Assembly: GCF_905171775.1 (NCBI RefSeq) | Contig: NC_053492.1 | Coordinates: forward strand, 181,634,778-181,698,777 | From: Rana temporaria | Taxonomy: Eukaryota; Chordata; Amphibia; Anura; Ranidae | Length of the DNA: 64,000 nucleotides | Reading direction: 5' to 3' | In this document: positions 33,676 to 44,366 of the stretch, piece by piece | How positions within the stretch are numbered: position 1 is the stretch's first letter | How the letters are laid out: every line of letters starts with the position of its first letter | The notes under the pieces: model-generated | Databases searched by the model: none | What the model saw: the letters and a program-made list of their open reading frames with translations, nothing else | What the model was told of the DNA's origin: nothing | Position numbers and translations under genes: made by a program

Positions 33676-34110
33676 CTGTATTTATCAGGGTATAACTTAC
33701 ATTTTTGCCCTGCGTCCATCGGCGGCCTTGTCTGGCGTCCGTCTGCGGTCTTGCGCGGGGTCAATCCAGCCTTGTGGGTGTCCGTCTGCGGCTTCCTTTT
33801 GCGGGGTCTGTCTGCGGCTTTGGAGGTGTCCGTCTGCGGCCTCCATCCAGGTGTCCACCTCCGTCCAGCGTGTCCGTCTGCGGCTTTTGGAGGTGTCCGT
33901 TTGCGGCCTCCATCCAGGTGTCCGTCTCCGTCCAGCGTGTCCGGTGTTCGTTTTTGGATATGGAGCGAGCCGAGAGGAGTTGGATTTCCTGTGTGTTCGG
34001 CTCCTCTGCGGTCGTGGCCGAGCCTAGCCGAGTGCGCAGTACACTCGACTCTGCTCGGCTCTGGGCCTCTTAAGGGGAAAAAAGTGCGCGGTATGCGCCG
34101 ATAAATACGG
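33676..34110. mobile_element. TA-target MITE, copy 3, with internal repeats
   Basis: Ends CTGTATTTATCAGGGTATAA and CGCCGATAAATACGG, with TA at 33674-33675 and 34111-34112. The interior has 8-9 imperfect repeats of TGTCCGTCTGCGGC and GCCTCCATCCAGGTGTCC (33720-33940). These give open frames of 117-150 codons on both strands that are not genes. It abuts the TTAA element before it with 3 bp between the target sites. Confidence 0.8.
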
Positions 34111-34364
34111 TACATCCACAAGTGCTTTTTTTACCACTACTATTCCTTTATATTGGCTTTTAAAATTTACAAATGCAGCAATTTAGAAATTAGATGAAAG
34201 GTTTTAGCACTGGGAAACTCTTTTTGATAGATAAAAAGTACATTTTATATACAACTATGTAGATCAGACCAAAATGAGGGACAAATGAGGAGGAATGAGG
34301 GACAGAGGGACATTGCTCCAAATCAGGGACAGTCCCCCAAAATCAGGGACAGTTGGGATCTATG

Positions 34365-37012
34365 CTAAAACAGAGAAAGCAGTGTGTGTAGTTTTATATG
34401 CACATTTTGAGCCTTAGGCAGGCTATTGTGCTATGGCCTATTAAAACTCAGAAAATGTACACACACTGCAACACATTTTAAGATGGCCTAGTATGCCAAG
34501 GGGATTATTTTCTAGCAACAGTCGTACTTTAGCTACAAAATATAAGATTGTAACCCTACATTTTGTGTTAAGAAGGTAATAGATGATGTGCGTTACATTT
34601 GTTTTTTTATATTCTTACTAACGTACAAAAGTCTGCAAGACTGCAAAAATATAATTGTTTTTCTCTAACTACTCAATAGCAGAGTGTACTTGTTGCCTAT
34701 GTAGGCAATCACTAGCAAAGCGTGTATGTGTGTGTGTTATTGATCAAGGTATGTGACTCAAGCTGAGCATGAAAGTAGTCCATATAATGTGAAGTCCTAT
34801 GTGCGCAGTTTCATCTGGGAACACAACTGCTTATGCTATTCTGAATGCAAATTGTAACATACAAATGATAACAGTAGTGGTAAAATTATGCCTTGGGACT
34901 GAAGGGAAACTCAAATTTGCTTTCTGTGAAGAGAATTTGTGTTTATCAGTCGAGGTTCCTGGGGGCTTTGTTTTCAAGCCTTGATGTGTGACCACTATCC
35001 ACAGGCTGCCCTTCACCCCTGGCCTTCTATTGCCAGAGTTTTGCCCACCCATATTGACACCACAGGGGGAAGGGTTTCAGAGGAGGGAGAATCAAAAGCT
35101 GAGGGAAGAAACAAAAAGTGCTTTTCAGGGTCTGGTGTGTGGGAATCAGATGAGAGGCCTAGCTCGGATCTGGTCTCCAAGCAACCATGAGTGATATGCT
35201 GAGGGAATATCATTAAAACTGAAAACTAAGCTCCTTCTCTGAATTCGTAAACCTGACCGCAGGACTATGACGCACCAGAACTTCCTTACACCTCAGACAC
35301 TCAGTTTGTGCTTGTAGGAGGAGGAAAGCAGCTGATTTGTTGAGTTTTTCTTGGTTAAGGACAAAGGCTGTCCAGACATGAAGTTGGTGGTGAAATATGG
35401 TAACTGCCACTGCTGCAGCTGGCTTGCTGACACAAGATTAATAAATTGCTGTTTCCCGGCCAACCAGAACCTAGTGGGAACTATCCAGTATTTTTCATTG
35501 AATTATGGGTAGCTGCCCCACTGCAAGCTGGCCTACTTTTACAGCTCTGCTTTTACTGATCTCCTAAAGTGCAGTAAACATCTGTGACTGGGGTGAGGTC
35601 ATTATTTGGGGTGTGAAGGCAGCAGGGCCTGAGAATCTTCCAACCCTCGGCCTAAAGATAATGTACTACTTTTTTTGTCTTGCATAAAAAAAGAGGCCAG
35701 TGACATCGGAAGTCCCGCTTCTCAAAAATGATGTCCTGAAATAATCAGGCAGACAATAGCTGCATTAAGCTTGATGAAATTGCAGGGACATTGACGGTGA
35801 TTTATATTTTCATTTTGACGTGTGATGTCTGGAGGACTCCGTATGTGGGGAAGCTAAAAAATTTGTTTATCTCCCTGTCTATCAACTCATGTGATGTTTT
35901 TTTTTAAATCCGCTTTTTTAAGGGAGTTTTTTTTTTTTTAAATGCTTACTAGTATGTTTTTTTTTTTTTTACTTTGAACACAAGAACTGTTTGACATATT
36001 TTGTTAAAAAATGCTATAGAAAAAAAAGAAAAAAAAACTTCTTCTTTGCAAAGGAGCATGGTAAAACTTTTTATGTGAAGGCATTGCAAATCGAAATAAC
36101 AGCAAAAAGCAGTAACCCACAGAAATCATCTCTTAACCCATTTGACTCCAAGAGGCTGGAATCTGATTTCATTGGGTTGCTGTGAGTAACTGCACTCTGC
36201 TGCATATAATTTATATTGTTTGCAGTGCTTTGTTGAATAAATCTATTTATGTATAGTATATAAAAGGTAACATTACTTCTTGTCTACACAATAGTGGAAT
36301 CCAAAGAAGGTCATGCATACTGAAATCAGCGAGGGTCCTCTATGCAGCTTGGCTGATATTGTGATAGTGTTTAAAGAAGGTTAACCCCTTTTTTTATTAT
36401 TATTAGGAAATAGGCCAGAGATTACCACCTGTAGAATTATACACAAAGGTCGTTTCCTCATTTAGAACACTGCAGTTGATTTACTAAAGATGCAGACACT
36501 GTTTACTTAATAAAGTGAAAATTCAAATTGCAAAGTGAATTATCAGTGAGCTTAGTGAATAAGTTGAGACTGTGTTCACTTCAATTATCCAGGTGACTGC
36601 ACAATTATTATTATTATTTTTTGTTTCACTTATACGCGATTAGGTATTCAATGCACTGGTGCAGCTATTACAATAGCAGCCTGCACAGTGGCTAAGGGGC
36701 TTCAGAGGGTGGTGGTGGACTACAGAAAGCTCTGATTTGTGTGTTCAAGGATCCAGGACACTGTGCAGAGTAGCAACGGGTACTGCTTCTTTAGGCTTCA
36801 CTGGGAGGCATTGTAGATCAATACCTGCCCTGATGCAGTATAGCTACAGACCTCTCAACAGCACAGGTGCCCACCAGGAGGGCAGTCCCGCTCGTCCTCT
36901 CCTAGTCATTGACCTGCCACATGAATGGAGAGAAGATGAAGGGAAAGTTTAACTTTTACTTATTCTGGGGCACTTGTATTCTGGGGCAGCAGGTTTGAAC
37001 AGTATGGCCCAG
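34365..37012. other. long unique stretch, candidate ancestral sequence
   Basis: At 2.6 kb this is the longest part of the window free of recognisable MITEs. Frames are short (up to 83 codons) and show no domain. Blocks at about 35730-35840 and 36130-36250 have balanced composition and no repeat texture. T runs lie at 35920-35970. I can name no gene. Confidence 0.4.
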
Positions 37013-37014
37013 AT

Positions 37015-37740
37015 CCACAAAGAAATTACGCCGGCGTATCTATTGATACGCCGCGTAATTTCTATTAAACCCCCCGTCGTATCTTTGTTTTGTATCCACA
37101 AAACAAGATACGGCTGAATGTGGGCTCGATCTGACTGGCGTACGTCTTAGTACGCCGTCGGATCTTAGGTGCATATTTACGATGGCCGCTAGGTGGCGCT
37201 TCCGTTAACTTCCGCGTAGAATATGCAAATGAGCTAGATACGGCGATCCACAAATGTACGTCCGGCCGGCGCATTTTTTTACGTTGTTTCCGTAAGGCTT
37301 TTTTCAGCGTATAGTTACCCCTGCTCTATGAGGAGTACGCAATGTTAAGTATAGACGTCGGGCCAGCATCGAATTTTCCGTTGTTTCCGTAAAACGTTTG
37401 CGAATAGGGCTTTGCGTAGAATTACGTTCACGTCAAAAGCATTGGCTTGTTGCGGGTTAATTTCGAGCATGCGCACTGGGATACACCCACGGACGGCGAA
37501 TGCGCCGTTCAAAAAAAGCGTCAATTACGTGGGGTCAATAGGAATTACCATAAAACACGCCCCCATCTCATCCATTTGAATTGCGCGCCCTTACGCCGAC
37601 ACAGTTACACTACGCCGCCGTAACTTACGACGCAAATTCTTTCAGGATACGGAAAATACACTATAAGTTACGGCGGCGTAGTGTATCTGAGATACGCTAC
37701 GCCGGCCGTAAAAATGCGCGGAGGTACGTGGATCTAGCCC
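37015..37740 (-). mobile_element. 0.7 kb TIR element, copy 4 (reverse)
   Basis: Ends TGGCCCAGATCCAC and GTGGATCTAGCCC, with TA on both sides (37013-37014, 37741-37742). The diagnostic block appears reversed as GGCCGCTAGGTGGCGC near 37184. The subterminal dyad GTTACGGCGGCGTAGTG is at 37667. Non-coding. Confidence 0.85.
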
Positions 37741-37742
37741 TA

Positions 37743-38066
37743 AGTGTATGTGTATGGGGGGGGGGGGCTAAGTGAGCTTTGTAAGGATGGTCCCCTGCAA
37801 GTTCAGCTGTCCCAAATTTAAACCCACACTGCTGCAGCAGACAGCTGTCCCCTAATAGATTAGATCAGTCTGGAGAATTACCTGCTACATGTTGTTTTAA
37901 AAAATGCTTACAGTCCTATTAAAGAGCATGTATTGTTAAATGCAAAGTCTTCAGTACAGTAACCTAGAGAAACAAATCAGAAACAAATCATGTACTGTCT
38001 GACATCAGCCAAGTGAAATTTAATTGGTTAATATGGGTTGCTGCATTTCAGAATAGGAAATCTTTA
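37743..38066. other. unassigned spacer
   Basis: Contains a G run near 37757-37768 and nothing else I can support. Confidence 0.5.
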
Positions 38067-38070
38067 TTAA

Positions 38071-38928
38071 AGCGGGATTCCACCCGCAATTTTTATTTTT
38101 TTTTTAAAAGTCAGCAGCTACTAACACTGTAGCTGCTGACTTTTAATAAGGACACTTACATGTCCTACTCACCCGCGCTGATGGCCCCCCCCCGATGCCG
38201 ATCCCTCGACCGGTGCAGGTCCCGCGCCGCCATCCACACTATGGGAAACAGGCAGTGAAGCCTTAGGGCTCTTTCACACGGGCGGCCCGTTCAGGTCCGC
38301 CTGCCAGTTTTTTGGGTGGACCTGAACGGACGCTCCGGGCGCTCCGTGCTCAGCTGTCCACTGACATCCGACCCGCTCCGATCCGCCAAAGTGTGACGGA
38401 GGAAAAACCTACTTTTCCATCCCTCTGGCGGATCGGATCAGATGAACACGGACAGACGGTCCGTGTTCATCCGATCCCCCCATAGGGGAGAGCGGAGAAA
38501 AGACAGGGCGGTCCCTGCACAGTGTGTAGGTACCGCCCTATCATCCGCCGCTCAGCAGGGATCAACGGAGCGATCCCCGCTGAGCAAGGGGAGGTTCACG
38601 GGGAGGATCATTACTGATCCGCCCCGTGTGAAAGGAGCCTTAAGGCTTCACTGCCTGTTTCCTACTGCGTATGCGCGAGTCTCGTGCCGAATTGTGAATG
38701 GAAAGCTGCTCTCTGTGATTACACACAGTTCCCAGAAAGTAGTGTGCCCCATTCACTAGAAGAGGATGCAGAAGAAGACAGACCGCGGTTACGGAAGAGG
38801 CAGATTACAGACTTCCGCATAGCAACAGGTATTTCGGGTGAGTATAAACATTTTTTTTTTTCAATTCTTTTTTTCTTTTTTTGGGGGGATTTATTGTGAA
38901 ATATTTTTTTCCTGGATGGAACTCCACT
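38071..38928. mobile_element. TTAA MITE (AGCGGGATTCC family), with a nested MITE
   Basis: TTAA at 38067-38070 and 38929-38932; ends AGCGGGATTCCACCCGCAA and GGATGGAACTCCACT. Contains the family hairpin AAAGTCAGCAGCT...AGCTGCTGACTTTT (38106-38145). The nested MITE at 38266-38639 sits at the centre of the perfect dyad AAACAGGCAGTGAAGCC / GGCTTCACTGCCTGTTT. Confidence 0.85.
38266..38639. mobile_element. TWA-target MITE (GGGCTCTTTCACACGG ends), nested
   Basis: TTA at 38263-38265 and 38640-38642; ends GGGCTCTTTCACACGGGCGG and CCGTGTGAAAGGAGCC. The interior folds on GATCCGCC and GTCCGTTCAGG-like blocks. The 105-codon frame over it is spurious. Confidence 0.85.
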
Positions 38929-38932
38929 TTAA

Positions 38933-39472
38933 ATAGTAATGTATTCTTACTGGTGTTTGCTACTGCTTAGGTATTAATCCCGACATGGCACGACTATTGC
39001 AAGCAATGCTACAATTAGTTGTGTCTCTTATGAATGTGTGGCTTTGTTTGATACCTTTTTAAGTGTATCCTGGAAAGCTTAAAATCCCATAAAAACATGT
39101 ACATTGACACACTGACATAATTATAATATTTAGAATTTGGCATAATTATAGTATTTTTTTTTTTTTAAATTAACCTTTATTAAAGGATAAATGTGCTTTT
39201 AAAATGAATTATCTTTTTTAAGGGTATCTATTGCAATTTTTTTATATTTTGTAAACGACATGTGTAAAAAGCATGTCTATACAATTTACAAGGTATGTGA
39301 CTGGCTTACTAAAGCCAGCTTATTTACAAGGATTTTACTGAACCCAATGAAGTATGGGCAATGTTCCAAGTACAAACTATCTGGGGTATTGAGAGGAACA
39401 AGTCAGTGTTCAATCAAAAGACTAATATGCAGCACAAGGGCAATACTTGATTGGATATAACTTACATTACCC
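38933..39472. other. unassigned AT-rich sequence
   Basis: No gene or repeat is supported. Confidence 0.5.
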
Positions 39473-39475
39473 TTA

Positions 39476-39880
39476 TGCCGCGTACACACACGATCGGTTT
39501 GTCTGATGAAAACGGTCTGATGGACCGTTTTCATCAGACTAACCGAGCGTGTGTGGGCCCCATCGGTTATTTATCCATCGGTTAAAAAACTAGGAACTTG
39601 TTCTAAAATTATCTGACGATAGAAAAAAACGATCGTCTGTGGGTACGTCCATCGGTTAAAAATCCACGCATGCTCAGAATCAAGTCGACGCATGCTTGGA
39701 AGCATTGAACTTCATTTTTCTCAGCACGTCGTTGTGTTTTACGTCACCGCGTTCTGAAACGATCGGTTTTTTAACTGATGGTGTGTAGGCACGACTGATG
39801 AAAGTCAGCTTCATCGGATATCTGATGAAAAAATCCATCAGACCGTTTTCATCGGATGAACCGATCGTGTGTACAGGGCA
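39476..39880. mobile_element. TWA-target MITE (GATCGGTTTGTCTGATGAAAA interior)
   Basis: TTA on both sides (39473-39475, 39881-39883). Ends TGCCGCGTACACACACGATC and GATCGTGTGTACAGGGCA. Interior palindromes are TGATGAAAACGGTC/GACCGTTTTCATCA. A close relative with AGCC ends lies at 42107. Confidence 0.9.
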
Positions 39881-40162
39881 TTATAGTTCTCAGGAGAATG
39901 TACAGAAACTGAACAATGAAGCCTAGAGATTATCGAACCAATGATCGTCCATTTTTTTTGGATGCTAGTATCCGTATTGAAAATGAATAGGTTACTAAAG
40001 TATGAAAAAATTCTCATACGACGGAATAAAAATTTGAAAGTGATATAATGTATTTATATTGAATTTTGGACTAAAACTGTACTAATTAAACCAAAATCAT
40101 ACAATCTGGTATTGTGTGAGATTTTTTTTTTGTGTTTGTCCCTTTGGAAAATCTCCGATTAA

Positions 40163-40247
40163 AGCTGTGTACTAACGATCAGATTATCATACGATCGCTT
40201 TGAAAGAGGCATTTTTTGTACGATATTCTGATTGTGTGTATGGGGCT
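40163..40247. mobile_element. very short TWA-target MITE
   Basis: Only 85 bp: ends AGCTGTGTACTAACGATCAG and CTGATTGTGTGTATGGGGCT between TAA and TGA. It is the minimal version of the family. 40250-40671 holds no supported feature. Confidence 0.65.
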
Positions 40248-40675
40248 TGAAACCATAATGTTAGTTGCCTGCTTATATACACATTCTGATTGTATAATTT
40301 TCCAAGAACAATGTAGTGCAAAATCTTGCCTGATTAGATACAAATTAAAATAATTGTTTAGGTAGGTTTTACTATTATATGGCTTTCAGTCAGTCCTAAA
40401 GAGATTGTGCAGGAATTGAAGCAGATTGTAACATCTATGGCAATCTTAAATTGACACTAAACTCTCGTTAAAATAAAATAAAAATAATAATAGTAAAACA
40501 TTCTATTCAAGTGTGTATTCTTAAACGTACATTGTATTGCTCTCAGCTTCCTCCAAATCTTCCTCCAAACTGAAGTCGGGGGGGAAAGAGGTTCAGGAGC
40601 TCATTGAGATGTTACAAGGAGGCAAAAAATAATAATGGTAAAACAATTGTATGCAAAAAAATACAGGTTCATTAA

Positions 40676-41543
40676 CCACTTAAGGACCGCTTAAGGCCGA
40701 TATACGTCGGCACAATGGCACGGCTGGGCACAATCACATACCTGTACGTGATTGCCTGAAGTTCCGCTGCTGCGGGACACACCTTCCCCGTTCTTCACAG
40801 TGGCGCTGTCATTGATCGTGTGTTCCCTGATATAGGGAAAGGCGATCAATGACGTCACACGTCCAACCCCGCCCCCCTACAGTTAAAAAAAACATATGAG
40901 GTCACACTTAACCCCTTCAGCGCCCCCTAGTGGTTAACTCCCAAACTGCAATTGTCATTTTCACAGTAAACAATGCATTTTTATAGCATTTTTTTTGTGA
41001 AAATTACAATGGTCCCAAAAATGTGTCAAAATTGTCCGAAGTGTCCGCCATAATGTCGCAGTCACGAAAAAAAAATCGCTGATCGCCGCCATTAGTAGTA
41101 AAAAAACAATTATTAATAAAAATGCAATAAAACTATCCCTTATATTGTAAACGCTATAAATTTTGCGCAAACCAATCGATAAATGCTTATTGCAATTTTT
41201 TTTACCAAAAATATGTAGAAGAATACGTATCGGCCTAAACTGAGGAAAAAAAATATTTTTTTATACATTTTTGGGGGATATTTATTATAGCAAAAAGTAA
41301 AAAAAATTGCATTTTTTTCAAAATTGTCGCTCTACTTTTGTTTATAGCGCAAAAAATAAAAACCGCAGAGGTGATCAAATACCACCAAAAGAAAGAAGCT
41401 CTATTTGTGGGAAAAGAAAGGACACCATTTTTGTTTGGGAGCCACGTCGCAAGACCGCGCAATTATCAGTTAAAGCGATGCAGTACCGAATCGCAAAAAG
41501 GGGCAAGGTCCTTTACCTGCATATTGGTCAGGGTCTTAAGTGG
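40676..41543 (+). mobile_element. TTAA MITE (CCACTTAAGG family), full length
   Basis: TTAA at 40672-40675 and 41544-41547. Ends CCACTTAAGGACCGC and GGGTCTTAAGTGG are a clear inverted pair. This is the cleanest copy of the family in the window (868 bp), with the interior order seen at 19403 and 24476. Small frames (69-83 codons) are spurious. Confidence 0.9.
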
Positions 41544-41547
41544 TTAA

Positions 41548-41687
41548 AGGAGTTGTAAAGGTAGAAGGTTTTTTATCTTAATGCTTTCTGTGTGTAGCAG
41601 GCCCAGGGGCGTCGGGAGGGGGGGGGCTTGAGGGGCTGGAGTCATAGAATGCATTAAGGCGAAAAACCATGAGGGTTTACAACTCCT
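41548..41687. mobile_element. TTAA MITE (AGGAGTTGTAAAGG family), 140 bp, abutting
   Basis: Ends AGGAGTTGTAAAGGTAGAAG and GTTTACAACTCCT, with TTAA at 41544-41547 and 41688-41691. The left TTAA is the same one that closes the preceding MITE, so the two elements share a target site. Confidence 0.85.
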
Positions 41688-41691
41688 TTAA

Positions 41692-42103
41692 GGTGGAACC
41701 CGGCTTAAAGATGAGCTGCACACTTTGTGCAGCTGTGTAGCAACATACTGATCCCTTCTGTATAACACTTGTCCCATATCGCTGCACAACTTATCTTCCA
41801 GAATGTAGCACCACTGAGCTTTCCTCTGCCACCTCACTCCCAGTGACATAAAGGGGTCCTGTTGTGCATGGACCTCTTGCGTGCACTTAAAGCGGACCTT
41901 TAGTCATTTTTTTCAAATTTCCATCTATTAAATCTTCTGCCTTGTTGTTTTTAACTTTGGATAGTAAAAAAAAAAATTTCTGCCAGTAAATACCTTATAC
42001 AGCCCACTTCCTGTTTCTTGTCTGGTAAAAAGCCTAGGCTTATGACATCATGCACAGACCAGGCTTATGACAGTTAAAATACTTTACTGAAACTATTGCA
42101 GCC
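41692..42103. other. unassigned; probable further MITE remnants
   Basis: GGTGGAACCCGGCTTAAAG directly after the TTAA and AAAGCGGACCTTTAGTC near 41888 resemble TTAA-family ends, but no complete element is visible. Confidence 0.35.
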
Positions 42104-42106
42104 TTA

Positions 42107-42510
42107 AGCCCTGTACACACGATCGGATATCTGATGGAATCTAATCCGATGGATTTTTTCGTCGGATATCTGATGAAGCTGACTTTCATCAGTCTTGCCA
42201 ATGCCTACACACCATCAGTCAAAAATCTGACCGTGCCAAAACGCGGTGACGTAAAACACTATGACGAGCCGAAAAAAATTAAGCTCAATGCTTTCGAGCA
42301 TGCGTCGACTTGATTCTGAGCAAGCGTGGATTTTTATCTGATGGAGTTCCACACAGACGATCTGATTTTTCTATTGTTTTTTTATTAATAAGGAAACATT
42401 TTAAAAAATTTCTATTTTTTAACACCGATGGAAAAAAGATGGGACCCACATATGATCAGTTTGTCCGATGAAAACAGTCCATCAGATAAACCGATCGTGT
42501 GTACATGGCT
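42107..42510. mobile_element. TWA-target MITE (ATCGGATATCTGATGG interior)
   Basis: TTA on both sides (42104-42106, 42511-42513). Ends AGCCCTGTACACACGATCGG and CCGATCGTGTGTACATGGCT. It shares TGAAGCTGACTTTCATCAG and GCGGTGACGTAAAACAC blocks with 39476 and with the fragment at 63646. Confidence 0.9.
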
Positions 42511-42513
42511 TTA

Positions 42514-43177
42514 CAGTCTCATAGTGCAAAACACGGTTCCTCACTAGCTAACTAGTCTCAGGTTGCCCAGGCATACCTTTCCAGGTAGTTATCCATAGTG
42601 GTGTAGACCTGTAGAAGTACCGGTAGTTTCTGTGCCAAATGCTTGTGAGTTGCTGTTGGTTACATTTTCATAGGCAGACTTCTCTCCACTTCCCCATGTA
42701 GTCCCTTTCCAATTGATCCATTGCATCTCCTTTACTATACTAGGTTTTTCCCTGGCTACGTACTCCCGGGCTCAGGTCCATCTTGTGAAATGAATGATTG
42801 TCCATGCGATCAGCCACTTCAAACATTTTACTCTGAACATGAACAGAGTGCAACGTTTTTTCCAGTATACTGACATAACAAATCCTTCTTCCCATAAGAC
42901 ATCTGCAACACAGATTGTTGCAAATTCAGATTTAACAAGGGGATGCCAACCAGCTCTTCTACTATGCCTCTGCTGTAGGTTCCCTGTAATGGCTTTCTCC
43001 TCTTGCTTTTTCCAGGCCTACCCCAAAGGGCGCATTTCAACACTAGTCTGTAAGCTACATATTGGATTTCTACAGGTAACATTTCCCACCAACCTTTGCC
43101 CCAACCTGCCGTTCTCCTGATTTATAAGGAAACAAGGCAGCCAAAACTACTTGACACACCTAAGGGCGAGACTTCCC
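42514..43177. other. unassigned sequence
   Basis: The 108-codon plus frame at 42794 is rich in Phe, Cys and His, with no domain that I recognise and no clear splice or promoter context. I do not call it a gene. Confidence 0.4.
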
Positions 43178-43180
43178 TTA

Positions 43181-43627
43181 GGCTTCATTCACACTAATGC
43201 GTTGTTTTATGCATTTTGCATTTTGGGGAAATTTTTTAATATGATTTCCTATGGAACATATTCACATCAATGTTTTTGTGCCTCTGTGTTTTTTGAAAGG
43301 GTCGGAGACTTTTTTCCGCAAACAAGCCATGTTTTGCATGTAATAGAATTCAATGGACCCCCATTCCAAAATGCAAGTACCATGTTTTTACCGTGATTTT
43401 GCCCGATTTGCATTTTTTTTAACCTGTTTATAGCTGGTTGTTAAAGGAAATGTAAAAAAAAAAAAAATTGGCAGCTAAAAAAAAAAGTTTTATAAAAAAA
43501 AATTAAAAAGGCAAAACGCTAATTGCGGTAAAATTGCGGTAAAAACGTTTGTCAAAAAATGCAGCAAGCACAGCAAAAAGCACTGCACAAATGCTCAAAA
43601 GCAACATGCATAGGTGTGAATCCAGCC
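43181..43627. mobile_element. TWA-target MITE (TTCACAC terminus), first of a back-to-back pair
   Basis: Left end GGCTTCATTCACACTAATGC after TTA; right end GCATAGGTGTGAATCCAGCC before TAA at 43628-43630. The interior carries TGCATTTTGCATTTTG-like repeats. Confidence 0.8.
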
Positions 43628-43630
43628 TAA

Positions 43631-43685
43631 GGCTGGATTCACACCTATGCATTTTTAGTGCTTTTTGCATTTTGCAGATTTGCAC

Positions 43686-43716
<31 letters not shown>

Positions 43717-44332
43717 CAGGACTTATATAGCGCCAACAGTTTACGCAGCGCTTTACAACATCAGGGAAGACATTATAGTTACAATACAATTTAATACAGG
43801 AATGATCAGAGGGCCCTGCTTGTTAGAGCTTACAATCTAGAAGGGAGGGTGAAGTGGAACAGAGGGTAGTAGATGTGGGGGATGATCCGGTGGGCAAAGT
43901 TAAAATACAGTTGTTAGATGTGGGTAGGATAGGCTTCTCTGAAGAGGAGGGTTTTCAGGGATCCTCGAAAAGCTAAAAGAGAAGGAGATAGACGGATAGT
44001 TTGGGGTAAGGAGTTCCATAGGCTTGGAGAGGCTCTGGAAAAGTCCTGTAGACAAGCATGGGAGGAGGTGATGAGAGAGCTAGAGAGCAGGAGGTCTTGA
44101 GAAGAACGAAGAGAGCGATTAGGTTGGTATTTGGAGACTAGGTCAGAGATGTAGCAGGGGGCAGAATTGTGGATGGCTTTGTAGGTCGTAGTTAGTATTT
44201 TGAATTTAATTAGTTGGGCAAGCGGAAGCCTACAGAACGTGTTCCATAGGAAACCATGTTAAATGGACTGTAGTGCAAATCTGCAAAATGCAAAAAGCAC
44301 TAAAACTGCATACTGTAGGTGTGAATCCAGCC
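43631..44332. mobile_element. TWA-target MITE, second of pair, split by a LINE fragment
   Basis: Left end GGCTGGATTCACACCTATGC directly follows the TAA that closes the previous MITE. The right end GGTGTGAATCCAGCC precedes TAA at 44333-44335. An L2-type fragment interrupts it at 43685-44230. The intact equivalent is at 62514. Confidence 0.8.
43685..44230 (-). mobile_element. L2-type LINE 3' end with (ATT)n tail
   Basis: On the minus strand a decayed ORF2 C-terminus reads ASPSLWNSLPQTIRLSPSL and then KTLLF. It is followed by a 3' UTR with TTGTAAGCTCTAACAAGCAG and the tail AGCGCTGCGTAAACTGTTGG ... TATAAGTCCTGTATAATAAT. The simple (ATT)n run at 43685-43715 is its 3' tail. It is a 5'-truncated insertion in the MITE around it. 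It is not close to the LINE at 1-2397. Confidence 0.8.
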
Positions 44333-44366
44333 TAATGGCATGTCAGCTCAACGCTTTGAGCAGTAA

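Larger units (their letters stand above)
32806..34364. mobile_element. hAT-like MITE split by two nested elements
   Basis: Ends CATACCTCCCAACATTTTGA and CAGTTGGGATCTATG, flanked by CTAAAAC on both sides (7 bp; an eighth base would mismatch). The element's own sequence is 32806-32924 and 34111-34364, with short direct repeats of ATCAGGGACAG near its right end. Everything between is later insertions. Confidence 0.75.

Noticed and set aside
33669..34121. 150-codon minus-strand frame
   Set aside because: Composed of imperfect TGTCCGTCTGCGGC repeats within a TA MITE; comparable frames run on the opposite strand.
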